Assembly: GCF_020177595.1 (NCBI RefSeq)
Contig: NZ_JAHTBL010000005.1
Coordinates: 124,001-188,000, forward strand
DNA length: 64,000 nt
From: Cognatishimia sp. MH4019
Lineage (GTDB): Bacteria; Pseudomonadota; Alphaproteobacteria; Rhodobacterales; Rhodobacteraceae
Reading direction: 5' to 3'
Shown here: positions 44,934-55,141 of the stretch, one piece after another
Position numbering within the stretch: the first letter of the stretch is position 1
Layout: each line of letters starts with the position of its first letter
Notes under the pieces: generated by a model
Database searches by the model: none
What the model was told of the DNA's origin: nothing
The model's input: the letters and a program-made list of their open reading frames with translations, nothing else
Position numbers and translations under genes: made by a program

Positions 44934-47900
44934 CTAGACCTCCTCGACGTCCAGCACGCCGGTTAGCGATTTGATCGCGCCTTTGATTTGCGGGGAGACG
45001 GGATAGGTTCCGGGCAAGTCAATCTCGACCTCGCCGGGCAGACCCTCGGTCATCAGACAAAGCTGGATCGGGCCTTTGCCTTGCCCGCCTTTGGGCAAAT
45101 CCTGCAGGACGCGAGCGACGGATTGCACCGCCGTTTCAGCCTCGACGAACACTTTGAGGCCCATGGAACTGGTGTCAATCACGGCGGTATCCAACGGGGT
45201 GACGGAACGCCCGAGCAGCTTGAGTTGATCGCTTTCCATTGTCGCTTCAACCGTCAGCATCACCTTGGCTCCGGTCTCCAGATGATCGCGCGCGGTTTCC
45301 AACGTGTCAGAGAACATCGTGACTTCGTAGGCACCCGTCGTGTCGGACAGTTGCACAAAGGCAAAGCGATTGCCGCGGGCCGATTTACGCTCTTGCCGGC
45401 CTGCAACGGTACCGGCCATCTTGGCAACATGCGCGCCACGCTCGGCCTTTTGCGTCACCTCATGCAGCGTCAACACGCCTTTGCGTTTGAGCGGCCCCAT
45501 GTAGTCATCCAGCGGGTGTCCCGAAAGGTAGAACCCGATCGCGGTAAATTCTTCCGTCAGACGTTCGGCAGGCAACCAATCGTCCACCGGGCTGAGGCGC
45601 GGTTCAGGCAGATCGTCGCCCGCCTCCCCAAACAAAGACACCTGATTGGAGTTGCGCTGGTCGTGAATCGCGGCGGAGTAACCGACGAGACCATCAAGGC
45701 TGTCAAAGACGCGGCGGCGGTTCGAATCAAGCTGATCGAACGCCCCGGAGCGGGCCAGCATTTCCAGCGGACGTTTACCGACGCGTTTCAGATCAACCCG
45801 GCGCGCAAGATCGAAAAGCGTGGTAAACGGTTTGTCACCGCGCGCGTCGGTCACCAGTTTCATCGCCTCGACACCGACGTTTTTCAATGCACCCAATGCG
45901 TAGACGACGCGCCCTTCGGATACGCTGAACGTCGCCTCGGACCGGTTCACACAAGGTGGGATAATCTCGATCCCGAGGCCGCCGCGGTCTGTGGGTTTGC
46001 GCACCTCATCGGCGTAGATCGCGAGCTTGTCGGTCAGATGCAAATCGCAATTCATGACACCGGCCATGAACTCCACCGGGTGGTTCGCCTTTAACCATGC
46101 TGTCTGGTAGCTGACGACCGCATAGGCGGCGGCGTGGGATTTGTTGAAGCCATAGTTCGCGAACTTGTCGAGAAGGTTCCAAACCTCCATCGCCTTGTCT
46201 TTATCGACGCCGTTTTCAGCCGCTCCTTTGAGGAACTTGGGGCGTTCCTCGTCCATGGCTTCCTGAATTTTCTTACCCATGGCGCGGCGCAATAGATCAG
46301 CGCCGCCAAGGGAGTATCCGGCCATTTCCTGCGCGATCTGCATCACCTGTTCTTGGTAAACGATGATGCCCTGCGTCTCGTCCAGAATATGGTCGATGGA
46401 AGGGTGCAACCCCTCGCGTTCCGACAGGCCATTCTTGACCTCGCAATATTTCGGAATGTTCTCCATCGGTCCGGGACGGTAGAGCGCGACGAGCGCGATG
46501 ATGTCCTCGATACAGTTGGGTTTCATGCGCTTGAGCGCATCCATCATGCCGCTGCTTTCCACCTGGAACACGGCGACGGTCTTCGCGGCGGAATAAAGCG
46601 CGTAGGTGGGTTCATCATCCAGCGGGATCGCGTTGATGTCGATCTCGACCCCACGATCTTTCAGCAAATTCAAGGCGTTCTGGATGACCGTCAGGGTCTT
46701 GAGACCCAAAAAGTCGAACTTCACGAGGCCCGCCTGTTCGACCCATTTCATGTTGAACTGGGTGGCGGGCATATCCGAACGCGGGTCTTGATAGAGTGGG
46801 ACAAGAGCGTCCAGCGGGCGGTCGCCGATCACGACACCTGCGGCGTGGGTGGAGGCGTTTCTAAGCAACCCCTCGACCTGTTGACCGTAGTCCAGAAGAC
46901 GCGCGACAACCTCTTCGTTTTTCGCTTCCTCACGCAAGCGCGGCTCATCCGCGAGCGCTTTTTCGATGGAAACAGGCTTAACGCCTTCAACCGGGATCAT
47001 CTTCGACAAGCGATCCACTTGGCCATAAGGCATCTGTAAAACGCGCCCCACATCGCGGACGGCGGCTTTGGACAGAAGCGCGCCGAAGGTGATGATCTGA
47101 CCGACCTTGTCGCGGCCGTATTTTTCCTGAACGTAGCGGATCACTTCCTCGCGGCGGTCCATGCAGAAGTCGATATCGAAGTCAGGCATGGAAACCCGTT
47201 CGGGGTTCAAAAACCGCTCGAACAGGAGCGAATATCGCAAGGGATCCAGATCGGTAATGGTTAACGCATAGGCGACCAGTGAACCTGCGCCAGAACCCCG
47301 CCCTGGCCCCACCGGGATATCGTTGTCCTTCGCCCATTTGATGAAATCGGCAACGATCAGAAAATAGCCCGGAAAGCCCATGCCTTCGATGATGCCCAGC
47401 TCAAATTCGAGCCGCTTTTCGTATTCCTCGACCGAGGCGGCATGAGGGATGACAGCAAGGCGTTCTTTAAGACCCTCCACTGATTGCCGGCGCAACTCGT
47501 CAATCTCGTCATCCGCAAATTTCGGCAGGATAGGGTCGCGCTTATACGCCTTGAACGCGCAACGCTGCGCAATTTCTACCGTATTATCAAGCGCTTCCGG
47601 AAGATCAGCAAACAGAGTCGCCATCTCTTGCGGTGTCTTCAGGTAGTGCTGCGGGGTCAACCGACGGCGCGGTTCCTGCTGATCGACATAAGCTCCTTCG
47701 GCGATGCAAATCAGCGCATCATGGGCCTCATACATCTTTGCTTTCGGGAAGTAGACGTCGTTTGTCGCGACCAATGGCAGATCCATCGCATAGGCCATTT
47801 CGACAAATGGCCGTTCGGTCAAACGCTCGGCTTCGGGCTGGCCCTCCTCGGACGGGTGGCGCTGCAACTCAACGTAAAGCCGGTTGGGAAAGGCAGCGGC

Positions 47901-48389
47901 GAGGCGGGTCATCAACGCCTCGGCCTTCGGGCGTTGACCGGCTTGCAAGAGCTTGCCCAGCGCGCCTTCAGGACCGCCGGTCAGGCAGATCACACCTTCA
48001 GCCCGTGCGGTCAATTCATCGACCGTCACCTGCGGGAGCTGATCGCCTTTGTCCACGTAAAGACAACTGTTCAGCTGCATCAGGTTCTCGTAGCCAAGCT
48101 CGTTCTGAGCCAACAAAACAAGGGGCGCAGGATCTTTTGGGCGGGCTCCGGGTTCTGCCGGATCATATGCCAGATCGACCTGACAGCCCATGATTGGCTG
48201 CACGCCAACCTTCGCGGCGCCTTCCGCGAATTCGAGCGCGCAGAACATGTTGTTGGTGTCGGTCACAGCCACGGCAGGCATGCCCATATCGACGCACAGA
48301 CCGGGGAGTTTCTTGACCGGAATCGCCCCTTCAAGGAGGGAGTATTCCGTGTGAACGCGGAGATGAATGAATCGGGGTTGGCTGCTCAT
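44934..48389 (-). CDS. dnaE: DNA polymerase III subunit alpha
   Basis: The 1151-aa replicative polymerase. The N-terminal PHP domain opens PRFIHLRVHTEYSLLEGAIP. The palm includes VGPGRGSGAGSLVAYALTITDLDPL and the catalytic Asp pair in MPDFDIDFCMDRREEVI near residue 400. A helix-hairpin-helix region and the OB-fold (about 990-1080, ERKSARGNRFAFVQLSDTTG) follow. The ATG at 48389 gives the canonical start; longer in-frame readings enter the divergent oxidoreductase gene. It stands alone between a lipoprotein gene and an oxidoreductase gene. Confidence 0.97.
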   Translation of the reverse strand: MSSQPRFIHLRVHTEYSLLEGAIPVKKLPGLCVDMGMPAVAVTDTNNMFCALEFAEGAAKVGVQPIMGCQVDLAYDPAEPGARPKDPAPLVLLAQNELGYENLMQLNSCLYVDKGDQLPQVTVDELTARAEGVICLTGGPEGALGKLLQAGQRPKAEALMTRLAAAFPNRLYVELQRHPSEEGQPEAERLTERPFVEMAYAMDLPLVATNDVYFPKAKMYEAHDALICIAEGAYVDQQEPRRRLTPQHYLKTPQEMATLFADLPEALDNTVEIAQRCAFKAYKRDPILPKFADDEIDELRRQSVEGLKERLAVIPHAASVEEYEKRLEFELGIIEGMGFPGYFLIVADFIKWAKDNDIPVGPGRGSGAGSLVAYALTITDLDPLRYSLLFERFLNPERVSMPDFDIDFCMDRREEVIRYVQEKYGRDKVGQIITFGALLSKAAVRDVGRVLQMPYGQVDRLSKMIPVEGVKPVSIEKALADEPRLREEAKNEEVVARLLDYGQQVEGLLRNASTHAAGVVIGDRPLDALVPLYQDPRSDMPATQFNMKWVEQAGLVKFDFLGLKTLTVIQNALNLLKDRGVEIDINAIPLDDEPTYALYSAAKTVAVFQVESSGMMDALKRMKPNCIEDIIALVALYRPGPMENIPKYCEVKNGLSEREGLHPSIDHILDETQGIIVYQEQVMQIAQEMAGYSLGGADLLRRAMGKKIQEAMDEERPKFLKGAAENGVDKDKAMEVWNLLDKFANYGFNKSHAAAYAVVSYQTAWLKANHPVEFMAGVMNCDLHLTDKLAIYADEVRKPTDRGGLGIEIIPPCVNRSEATFSVSEGRVVYALGALKNVGVEAMKLVTDARGDKPFTTLFDLARRVDLKRVGKRPLEMLARSGAFDQLDSNRRRVFDSLDGLVGYSAAIHDQRNSNQVSLFGEAGDDLPEPRLSPVDDWLPAERLTEEFTAIGFYLSGHPLDDYMGPLKRKGVLTLHEVTQKAERGAHVAKMAGTVAGRQERKSARGNRFAFVQLSDTTGAYEVTMFSDTLETARDHLETGAKVMLTVEATMESDQLKLLGRSVTPLDTAVIDTSSMGLKVFVEAETAVQSVARVLQDLPKGGQGKGPIQLCLMTEGLPGEVEIDLPGTYPVSPQIKGAIKSLTGVLDVEEV

Positions 48390-48514
48390 TGCTTGACCGT
48401 ATCGCCGTGTCCGGCCCGATGGAAGCGGTCGCGCTGCGAAAAACGACCTTGCAAGATGCAGTGCCCCGAGTAGCGTGCATTCCTGACAAGAGACGCGCCA
48501 GACAGGGGGCAGCA

Positions 48515-49585
48515 TTGACCGATATTATTGTGATTGGCGGCGGGATCGCCGGGGTCTCTGCCGCGGCGGAACTGGCGGTGGGGGCGTCCGTAACCGTGCT
48601 GGAGGCCGAGAACGCGCTGGCCTATCATGCCTCGGGTCGCTCGGCGGCTATGTTTTTGAAAACATATGGCAATCAAACGATCCGCGCGTTGAACGAGGCG
48701 TCGGAAGCCGGCCATTTGGCTGCAGGCGTTTTATCCCAGCGTGGCATGCTGTTGCTAGGCAAACCAGAGGAAGCAGAGGCGTTTGAAGCAGAGCGTTTGA
48801 GCTTTGGGATGGAGCGACTTACGAGTGGCGAGGCACTACAGAAACTGCCCATCATTAACCCGAAAACCTGCGCTTATGCCGGTTATCTGGACACGGCGCA
48901 GGATCTGGATACGGACCTATTGGTGCAAACCTACCGGAAAGCGGCTTTGGCCGCCGGTGCCACGTTTATCACCGGCGTGAAGGTCGATGCGGTCGAGCAG
49001 ACCGGGGGCAAGTGGCATGTACGCGCGGGCGCGCGAAGCTGGACGGCGGATATCGTGGTAAACGCAGCGGGCGCTTGGGCAGACGAAGTAGCGCAGCTTG
49101 CCGGTGTGGCACCTTTGGGCATTCTACCATATCGCCGCTCGATGGCGCGGGTCCCTGCGCCGGGGGGGCATGACACCTCGGACTGGCCCTTCGTCGATGG
49201 GATCAATGAGGCATGGTATGCCAAGCCCGACGCGGGGAAATGGTTAATCTCCCCTGCAGATGAAGACCCGGTCGCGCCGCATGACGCTTGGCCCGACGAT
49301 ATGGTTCTGGCCGAAGGGATCGCACGGTATCAGGAGATGGTCACCGAAGAGGTCACGCGGGTCGAAACCACTTGGGCAGGCTTGCGGAGTTTCGCACCGG
49401 ATCGAGCCTTGGTTATCGGGCGCGACGTCGCAGAGAACAGCTTTTTGTGGTTGGCAGGGCAAGGCGGGTATGGTTTTCAAACCGCCCCAGCGGCCGCGCG
49501 TCTATGCGCGGACATAGCGCTAGGGCGAGCACCTGAATTGAGCGCGGATGTGGTGGCGGCATTGTCGTCGGAAAGGTTCTCATGA
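48515..49585 (+). CDS. FAD-dependent amine/amino-acid oxidoreductase (DAO family)
   Basis: A 356-aa flavoprotein of the D-amino-acid oxidase/glycine oxidase family. The FAD Rossmann motif is at the N-terminus (DIIVIGGGIAGVSAAAELA, residues 3-21), followed by ALAYHASGRSAAMFLKTYGN, the middle VVNAAGAWADEVAQLAGV and the C-terminal GLRSFAPDRALVIG...WLAGQGGYGFQTAP. The start is TTG at 48515 with AGGGGG upstream; an in-frame reading 126 bases longer would abut the dnaE start and has no family match. It is coupled to the DUF938 gene by a four-base overlap. Substrate unknown. Confidence 0.82.
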   Translation: MTDIIVIGGGIAGVSAAAELAVGASVTVLEAENALAYHASGRSAAMFLKTYGNQTIRALNEASEAGHLAAGVLSQRGMLLLGKPEEAEAFEAERLSFGMERLTSGEALQKLPIINPKTCAYAGYLDTAQDLDTDLLVQTYRKAALAAGATFITGVKVDAVEQTGGKWHVRAGARSWTADIVVNAAGAWADEVAQLAGVAPLGILPYRRSMARVPAPGGHDTSDWPFVDGINEAWYAKPDAGKWLISPADEDPVAPHDAWPDDMVLAEGIARYQEMVTEEVTRVETTWAGLRSFAPDRALVIGRDVAENSFLWLAGQGGYGFQTAPAAARLCADIALGRAPELSADVVAALSSERFS

Positions 49586-50178
49586 CACGTCTGGTTTCCC
49601 CTTCGGCGGCACGAAACGCCGGGCCGATCCTCGCAATTCTGGAACGCATCGCACCGCCTAGCGGGCGCGCGTTAGAGATCGCAAGTGGCACAGGCGAACA
49701 TGTGTTGCATTTTGCGCATGCGATGCCTGAGATTGACTGGCAACCCTCCGATGTCGATCCCGAACGACTTGCCTCGATCGAAGACTGGGCGCGCGATCAC
49801 TATGGGAATAATCTGCTGTCCCCGATCGCATTGGACGCAACCGAACCTGGCTGGGCGATGGCGCATGATCCGTTTGATCTGGTCGTTCTGATCAACCTGC
49901 TTCACCTGATCTCGGACACCGCTGCCGAAGCCGTTTTGGATGGCATCGCAGAGGCGCTGGAGGATAATGGCACAGCGTTGATCTACGGTCCGTTTTTGCG
50001 AAACGGTCAAACGACCAGCGATGGCGATGCGACGTTTCACGCGAAAATCCAAGCGGATGATGCGGAAGCCGGATACAAAGATATCGAGATAATTACTGCC
50101 TATCTTCAAGAGCTTGATCTGGCTGTCACATGTCAGAAGATGCCTGCGAACAACATCGCACTCATCGCTCAAAAGTAG
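49582..50178 (+). CDS. DUF938 family SAM-dependent methyltransferase-like protein
   Basis: A 198-aa protein of the DUF938 family. Motif I is ALEIASGTGEHVLHFA (about residues 30-45), motif II ends WQPSDVDPE with the expected acidic residue, and DLVVLINLLHLISDT provides the post-motif. LIYGPFLRNGQTTSDGDATFHA is a family signature. It is translationally coupled to the FAD oxidoreductase, so the two may act on related substrates. The 3' end overlaps the convergent gene by ten bases. Confidence 0.85.
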   Translation: MTRLVSPSAARNAGPILAILERIAPPSGRALEIASGTGEHVLHFAHAMPEIDWQPSDVDPERLASIEDWARDHYGNNLLSPIALDATEPGWAMAHDPFDLVVLINLLHLISDTAAEAVLDGIAEALEDNGTALIYGPFLRNGQTTSDGDATFHAKIQADDAEAGYKDIEIITAYLQELDLAVTCQKMPANNIALIAQK

Positions 50179-50687
50179 CCCAAACCGAAGGGCAGCTCTC
50201 GCCGTTTCAAGACCATTAATCCGTCTGCGCAAGGCGGTGGCGTGGCTGCCTGAAGCGTTGTCAGCTCGGCCTCGATGATCCGCGCCAAGCAGTCGAGTGC
50301 CTGCGGGTCAGGCGCATCTTCTGCCCGCAGGTTCGTCAAAAACTCCGCATTCAGAAGCACCGTCTTCAGGCTGCCTGAAGGGCGCAAAGAGATGACCCTA
50401 ACCAGATCGGGGGCGTCTTCCGACTGACAGGCTGTGCCGCATTGTTCGACCGCTTCGGGGACGAATTTCAGGTTGAACCACTCGGCAAAGGTCACGACCC
50501 GTAAGCGTGCTGCATTGATATCGTCGGTGTAGCTGAGCCCGTCAGGCAATGTGATTTCTGCACGCAAGGCTGCCGCCGCATCCCCGCTCAGATGGACCTG
50601 AACCGGATCGGAGCTGCGGACCATCAGGAGGATAGCGAGGGCGGCCACCAGCAAACCGATGGCGCTAAAGAAAATCACGCGGATCAT
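50169..50687 (-). CDS. Hypothetical single-pass membrane protein
   Basis: A 172-aa protein with one N-terminal membrane helix (MIRVIFFSAIGLLVAALAILLMV) and a periplasmic domain of about 145 residues with four cysteines (EQCGTACQSE, LDCLAR, PPCADG) that could form disulfides. I do not recognise the family. It overlaps the 3' end of the DUF938 gene and lies 37 bases from the stop of no other minus-strand gene upstream, so it is probably transcribed alone. Coding potential is supported by the coherent signal anchor and cysteine pattern. Confidence 0.6.
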   Translation of the reverse strand: MIRVIFFSAIGLLVAALAILLMVRSSDPVQVHLSGDAAAALRAEITLPDGLSYTDDINAARLRVVTFAEWFNLKFVPEAVEQCGTACQSEDAPDLVRVISLRPSGSLKTVLLNAEFLTNLRAEDAPDPQALDCLARIIEAELTTLQAATPPPCADGLMVLKRRELPFGLGYF

Positions 50688-50724
50688 ACTGATCTAAGAA
50701 GGGTTGAAACGCTCTACGTCAAGG

Positions 50725-53220
50725 TTAACCGTCAACGCGGATTGCCGCATTTGTCGGATCGTAGGGGCTATCCTCAACGATTTCCGCATCCCAAAGCTGA
50801 TCGAACATGCGCACCTTCAGCTTGGTTCCCGACACCGCGAGATCGGGCGTGACGTACCCCATCCCGATCGACTTCGAGAAGGCCACGGAATAGCCGCCAG
50901 AGGTCAAGCGTCCCACGCGGGTGTCGCCGTGATAGAGCGCCTCGCGCCCCCATGGATCGGCGTCGTCCGGGCCGTCAATCAACAGCGTTACACATTTGGA
51001 TCGCACGCCGGTTTCGACCATGGCGTCCTTGCCGTGGAAGTCTTTGCTGAGGTCGATAAACCGAGGCAGATCAGCCTCTTGCGGGGTCGCGTCGCGGCCC
51101 AGTTCGGTGCCAAAGGCGCGGTAAGATTTTTCCTGACGGAGCCAGTTCTGCGCGCGCCCGCCAACCAGTTTAAGCCCGTGCTTTTCACCGGCTCTTTCGA
51201 TCAGATCGAAGAGGTAATTCTGCATCTCGATAGGATGATGCAGCTCCCACCCCAACTCACCGGTATAAGCGACGCGGATCGCGCGAACAGGGCACATGCC
51301 CAGTTCGATATCGCGGCACGACAGCCACGGGAACCGCTTGTTGGAGAGCACCGTGGACGGATCAGCATCCTTAACGATCTCATTCAAAACGTCGCGAGAT
51401 TTCGGACCTGCAATCGCAAAGACACCCCATTGGGTCGTGACATTCTGAATTTCGATATAGCCGAATTCGGGCGCTTTATCCTCGGCGGCTTTACGCAAGA
51501 AATCAGCATCGTAATCTGTCCAAGCCCCTGCAGAGACGAGGTAATATTCGTCTTCGGCCAATCGCACGATGGTGTATTCGGTGCGGGTGGTGCCTTTGGC
51601 GGTCAAGGCATATGTCAGATTGATGCGACCCACTTTGGGCAGTTTGTTGCAGGTGAACCAATCCAGGAACTGGGTCGCGCCGGGGCCTTTGACGACATGT
51701 TTGGTAAACGCAGTGGCGTCGACCAGACCGACGCCTTCGCGGATCGCCTTGGCTTCCTCGACGGCATATTGCCACCATCCGCCACGCCGGAACGAGCGCG
51801 CGTCGTGATCGAAATTGTCGTCCGCATTAAGGGGGCCGAAATAGTTGGGCCGCTCAAACCCATTCACACAGCCGAACTGCGCGCCGCGCGCCTTTTGGCG
51901 ATCATAGACAGGGGCCGTGCGCAGGGGACGGCAGGCGGGGCGCTCTTCATCTGGGTGGTGCAGGATGTAGACGTGCTCATAGGCTTCTTCATTCTTGCGC
52001 GCGCTGTATTCGGTGGTCTGCCAGTCGCCGTAGCGCTTGGGATCGAGGGAGGCCATGTCTATCTCGGCCTCGCCTTCGGTCATGAGTTGGGCCAGGTAGT
52101 GACCTGCCCCGCCAGCCGCAGTGATGCCGAAGGAAAAGCCCTCGGCCAGCCACATGTTACGCAAGCCCGGCGCAGGGCCGATCAGCGGATTCCCGTCGGG
52201 TGTGTAGCAAATCGGACCGTTGAAATCATCTTTCAAACCAACCTCTTCCGTGGTCGGGATGCGGTGGATCATCGACATGTATTCTTCTTCGATCCGCTCC
52301 AGATCGAGGGGGAAGAGGTCGGCGCGGAAGCTATCGGGCACGGCGTATTCAAAGCGCGCAGGCGCATTCAACTCATAAGGCCCAAGAATCCAGCCGCCGC
52401 GTTCTTCGCGGACATACCATTTGGCGTCCGCATCGCGCAGCACCGGGTGTTCGGGGTTCGATTTGCGCCATTCCACAAGCGCTGGATCAGGCTCGGTCAC
52501 GATAAACTGATGCTCCACCGGGATGGCGGGGATCTTGATGCCCAGCAGCTTGGCCGTGCGCTGCGCGTGGTTACCTGTGGCGGTCACGACATGTTCCGCC
52601 GTAATCACGCTTTGCTCGTCTGACGGGACCAGATTGCCGCCCTTTTCGACCATCTTAGTGATCGTCACGCGCCATTCCGAGCCGGTCCATTCGTAGCCAT
52701 CGACCTGCCATTTACGCTCAATCGTGACGCCGTGCTGACGCGCACCTTTGGCCATCGCCATCGTAACATCGGCGGGGTTAATATAGCCGTCGGTCGGATG
52801 ATAAATGGCGCCTTTCAGATCTTCGGTGCGCACCAATGGATAACGCTCTTTGATCTGAGCGGGCGAAAGCCATTCATAAGGCACACCGCAGGTTTCCGCC
52901 GTGGACGCATAGAGCATATACTCGTCCATACGCTCGTCGGTTTGCGCCATGCGGAGGTTGCCGACAACATAAAAGCCCGCGTTCAACCCCGTCTCTTCCT
53001 CAAGGGTTTTGTAGAACTTGATGGAGTAGTCGTGGATATGCGTGGTGGCATAGCTCATGTTGAAATAGGGCAGCAGACCAGCGGCATGCCAAGTGGAGCC
53101 TGAGGTCAGCTCGTCCCGCTCCAGCAGCATCGTGTCCCACCCGGCCTTGCCGAGGTGATAGGCAATCGAGGTGCCGACAGCGCCACCACCGACGACCAGG
53201 GCTTTGACATGCGTTTTCAT
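50725..53220 (-). CDS. GcvT family FAD-dependent oxidoreductase (dimethylglycine dehydrogenase-like)
   Basis: An 831-aa two-part protein. Residues 1-400 form a DAO-type FAD domain (ALVVGGGAVGTSIAYHLGKAG) with His45 in GSTWHAAGL, the position where FAD is covalently bound in dimethylglycine and sarcosine dehydrogenases. Residues 430-831 resemble the aminomethyltransferase GcvT folate-binding fold (RAIRVAYTGELGWELHHPIEMQNYLF, RLTSGGYSVAFSKSIGMGYV). Such enzymes demethylate N-methyl amino acids and pass the carbon to tetrahydrofolate. GGAG precedes the ATG. The substrate, within the dimethylglycine/sarcosine/related-betaine group, is inference. Confidence 0.85.
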   Translation of the reverse strand: MKTHVKALVVGGGAVGTSIAYHLGKAGWDTMLLERDELTSGSTWHAAGLLPYFNMSYATTHIHDYSIKFYKTLEEETGLNAGFYVVGNLRMAQTDERMDEYMLYASTAETCGVPYEWLSPAQIKERYPLVRTEDLKGAIYHPTDGYINPADVTMAMAKGARQHGVTIERKWQVDGYEWTGSEWRVTITKMVEKGGNLVPSDEQSVITAEHVVTATGNHAQRTAKLLGIKIPAIPVEHQFIVTEPDPALVEWRKSNPEHPVLRDADAKWYVREERGGWILGPYELNAPARFEYAVPDSFRADLFPLDLERIEEEYMSMIHRIPTTEEVGLKDDFNGPICYTPDGNPLIGPAPGLRNMWLAEGFSFGITAAGGAGHYLAQLMTEGEAEIDMASLDPKRYGDWQTTEYSARKNEEAYEHVYILHHPDEERPACRPLRTAPVYDRQKARGAQFGCVNGFERPNYFGPLNADDNFDHDARSFRRGGWWQYAVEEAKAIREGVGLVDATAFTKHVVKGPGATQFLDWFTCNKLPKVGRINLTYALTAKGTTRTEYTIVRLAEDEYYLVSAGAWTDYDADFLRKAAEDKAPEFGYIEIQNVTTQWGVFAIAGPKSRDVLNEIVKDADPSTVLSNKRFPWLSCRDIELGMCPVRAIRVAYTGELGWELHHPIEMQNYLFDLIERAGEKHGLKLVGGRAQNWLRQEKSYRAFGTELGRDATPQEADLPRFIDLSKDFHGKDAMVETGVRSKCVTLLIDGPDDADPWGREALYHGDTRVGRLTSGGYSVAFSKSIGMGYVTPDLAVSGTKLKVRMFDQLWDAEIVEDSPYDPTNAAIRVDG

Positions 53221-53380
53221 GGGACTCTCCGCGCAATTCTTCGCATTTCTTTTAGCGCGCCAGCGCGCGGGCCGGATCGTTCACCCGACCTAATGCAGCG
53301 AAAATGCGACCTTGGCGCGCTTGGCAAGGGCTTGGGCGGTGGCTAAACCCAAACGCAGCACGTGAAGAGGACTATTGTTG

Positions 53381-54232
53381 ATGAAGACGACAAGCACCGT
53401 GGCCGAGACCCGCGCGCAGGTGGCGACCTACCGCAAGGCGGGCGAGACCGTGGGGTTGGTGACAACAATGGGCGCGCTGCATGAGGGGCATCTGACGCTA
53501 ATGCGCGCGGCGCGGGCGGATCATGACCGGGTCATTGCTACGATCTTTGTGAACCCGACGCAGTTCGGGCAGATGGCCGATCTGGCGACCTATCCATCCG
53601 ATGACAAACGCGACCTGGAGATGCTTGGCGATGAGGGCGTTGATTGTGTCTTCCTGCCGAAAGCGCCCACGATCTATCCCGCCGGGGACGAGACGATTGT
53701 CGAGACGACGCGCATGGCGAATATGCTGCACGGAAAGGTCCGTCCAGGCCATTTTCGCGGGGTGACAACGGTGGTTGCGCGGCTGTTCAACATCGTGCAG
53801 CCAGACGCCGCCTTTTTTGGTGAGAAGGATTACCAGCAGCTTCAGATCATCAAGAAGATGGTGCGCGATCTGCAAATGCCCCTGACGATTGAAGGCGTGC
53901 CGACCGTGCGAGAAAGCGATGGGTTGGCGATGTCTTCGCGTAATGTGCGCCTTGGAGCCGAGGACCGCGCGGCAGCGACGGTTCTGTATCAGTCGTTGAT
54001 GGCAGCGGACGCTGCGGCAGCCAAAGGCACCACAGTCGAAGAGATGTGGTCCGTGATCGCCGACATGATCACCGCCGAGCCGCGCGCGACCTTGAAAGCA
54101 GTCGATATTGTCGAGGCCGAGAGCCTTGATCCCGTATCCGGGCCGTTGAAAGGGCCCACGGCCATTATGATCTCTGCCGAGTTTGGCGGGGTTCTTTTGA
54201 TCGACCAACATGTCGTCACACCTGGAGACTAA
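53381..54232 (+). CDS. panC: Pantoate--beta-alanine ligase (pantothenate synthetase)
   Basis: A 283-aa ATP-dependent ligase that joins pantoate and beta-alanine. The HIGH-type motif TTMGALHEGHLTLM (about 28-41) and the FVNPTQFG, FHGVTTVV-like GHFRGVTTVVARLFN, GEKDYQQLQ and VRESDGLAMSSRNVRL (KMSKS-equivalent) segments are all present. Two TTG codons lie just upstream in frame (53375, 53378); ATG at 53381 is preferred though the GAGG spacing slightly favours the TTGs. It is followed three bases later by panB, the preceding pathway step. Confidence 0.94.
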   Translation: MKTTSTVAETRAQVATYRKAGETVGLVTTMGALHEGHLTLMRAARADHDRVIATIFVNPTQFGQMADLATYPSDDKRDLEMLGDEGVDCVFLPKAPTIYPAGDETIVETTRMANMLHGKVRPGHFRGVTTVVARLFNIVQPDAAFFGEKDYQQLQIIKKMVRDLQMPLTIEGVPTVRESDGLAMSSRNVRLGAEDRAAATVLYQSLMAADAAAAKGTTVEEMWSVIADMITAEPRATLKAVDIVEAESLDPVSGPLKGPTAIMISAEFGGVLLIDQHVVTPGD

Positions 54233-54235
54233 CCC

Positions 54236-55045
54236 ATGAGCACTCAGACCCCGATCCGCCGCAACACCGTCCCGCAGATCGCCGCGCGCAAAGGCGGGGA
54301 GCCGATCGTCTCGCTCACCTCGTATCACGCGCACACGGCGGCGATTGTCGACAAATACGCGGATTTTATTCTGGTGGGCGACAGTCTGGGCATGGTGATG
54401 CACGGCATGGACAGCACAGTCGGCGTATCACTCGACATGATGATCACCCATGGCAAAGCGGTGGTGCGCGGCACGCAAAAGGCGCTGATCGTGGTCGATA
54501 TGCCCTTTGGGACCTATGAGGAATCCCCAGCGATTGCCTTCCGCAACGCGGCCAAGATCATGAAGGAAACCGGCTGCGGCGCGGTCAAGCTGGAAGGCGG
54601 CGCGCGGATTGCCGACACGATCCGCTTTCTGACCGAGCGCGGCATCCCGGTGATGGCCCATATCGGTCTGACGCCGCAATCAAGCCATGTGATGGGCGGT
54701 TTTAAAACCCAGGGGCGGGACGAAGACAGCTGGCCCCTGCATGAAACCGACGCGAAAGCCGTAACCGAAGCAGGCGCATTCGCGATTGTGCTGGAAGGCA
54801 TGGTCGAACCACTTGCTGCCAAGATCACCAAACAAATCCCGATCCCATCCATCGGCATCGGCGCGTCTGTCGAATGCGACGGACAAATCCTTGTGCTGGA
54901 GGATATGCTGGGTCTGAACGCATGGACGCCGAAATTTGTGAAAGTCTACGGCAATCTCGGCCCGCAAATCGAAGAAGCGGTCAGCCAATATGCCGACGAG
55001 GTTAAGTCGCGGGCCTTCCCGACAGAGGCTGAGACCTATTCCTGA
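54236..55045 (+). CDS. panB: 3-methyl-2-oxobutanoate hydroxymethyltransferase
   Basis: A 269-aa TIM-barrel enzyme that transfers a hydroxymethyl group from methylene-tetrahydrofolate to ketoisovalerate, giving ketopantoate. Metal and substrate motifs are [56 protein letters not shown] and [25 protein letters not shown]. It is the second gene of a panCB operon, which together with coaBC at 62178 covers much of the route to coenzyme A. Confidence 0.95.
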   Translation: MSTQTPIRRNTVPQIAARKGGEPIVSLTSYHAHTAAIVDKYADFILVGDSLGMVMHGMDSTVGVSLDMMITHGKAVVRGTQKALIVVDMPFGTYEESPAIAFRNAAKIMKETGCGAVKLEGGARIADTIRFLTERGIPVMAHIGLTPQSSHVMGGFKTQGRDEDSWPLHETDAKAVTEAGAFAIVLEGMVEPLAAKITKQIPIPSIGIGASVECDGQILVLEDMLGLNAWTPKFVKVYGNLGPQIEEAVSQYADEVKSRAFPTEAETYS

Positions 55046-55141
55046 CCGCAGTGCCCTGCAAAAAAGCTTATTCCCTTAACGTCCTTCACTCTATAAAGCC
55101 ATGTAACAGCTTTATGACGCCTTTGGGTGAGGGACATTACA

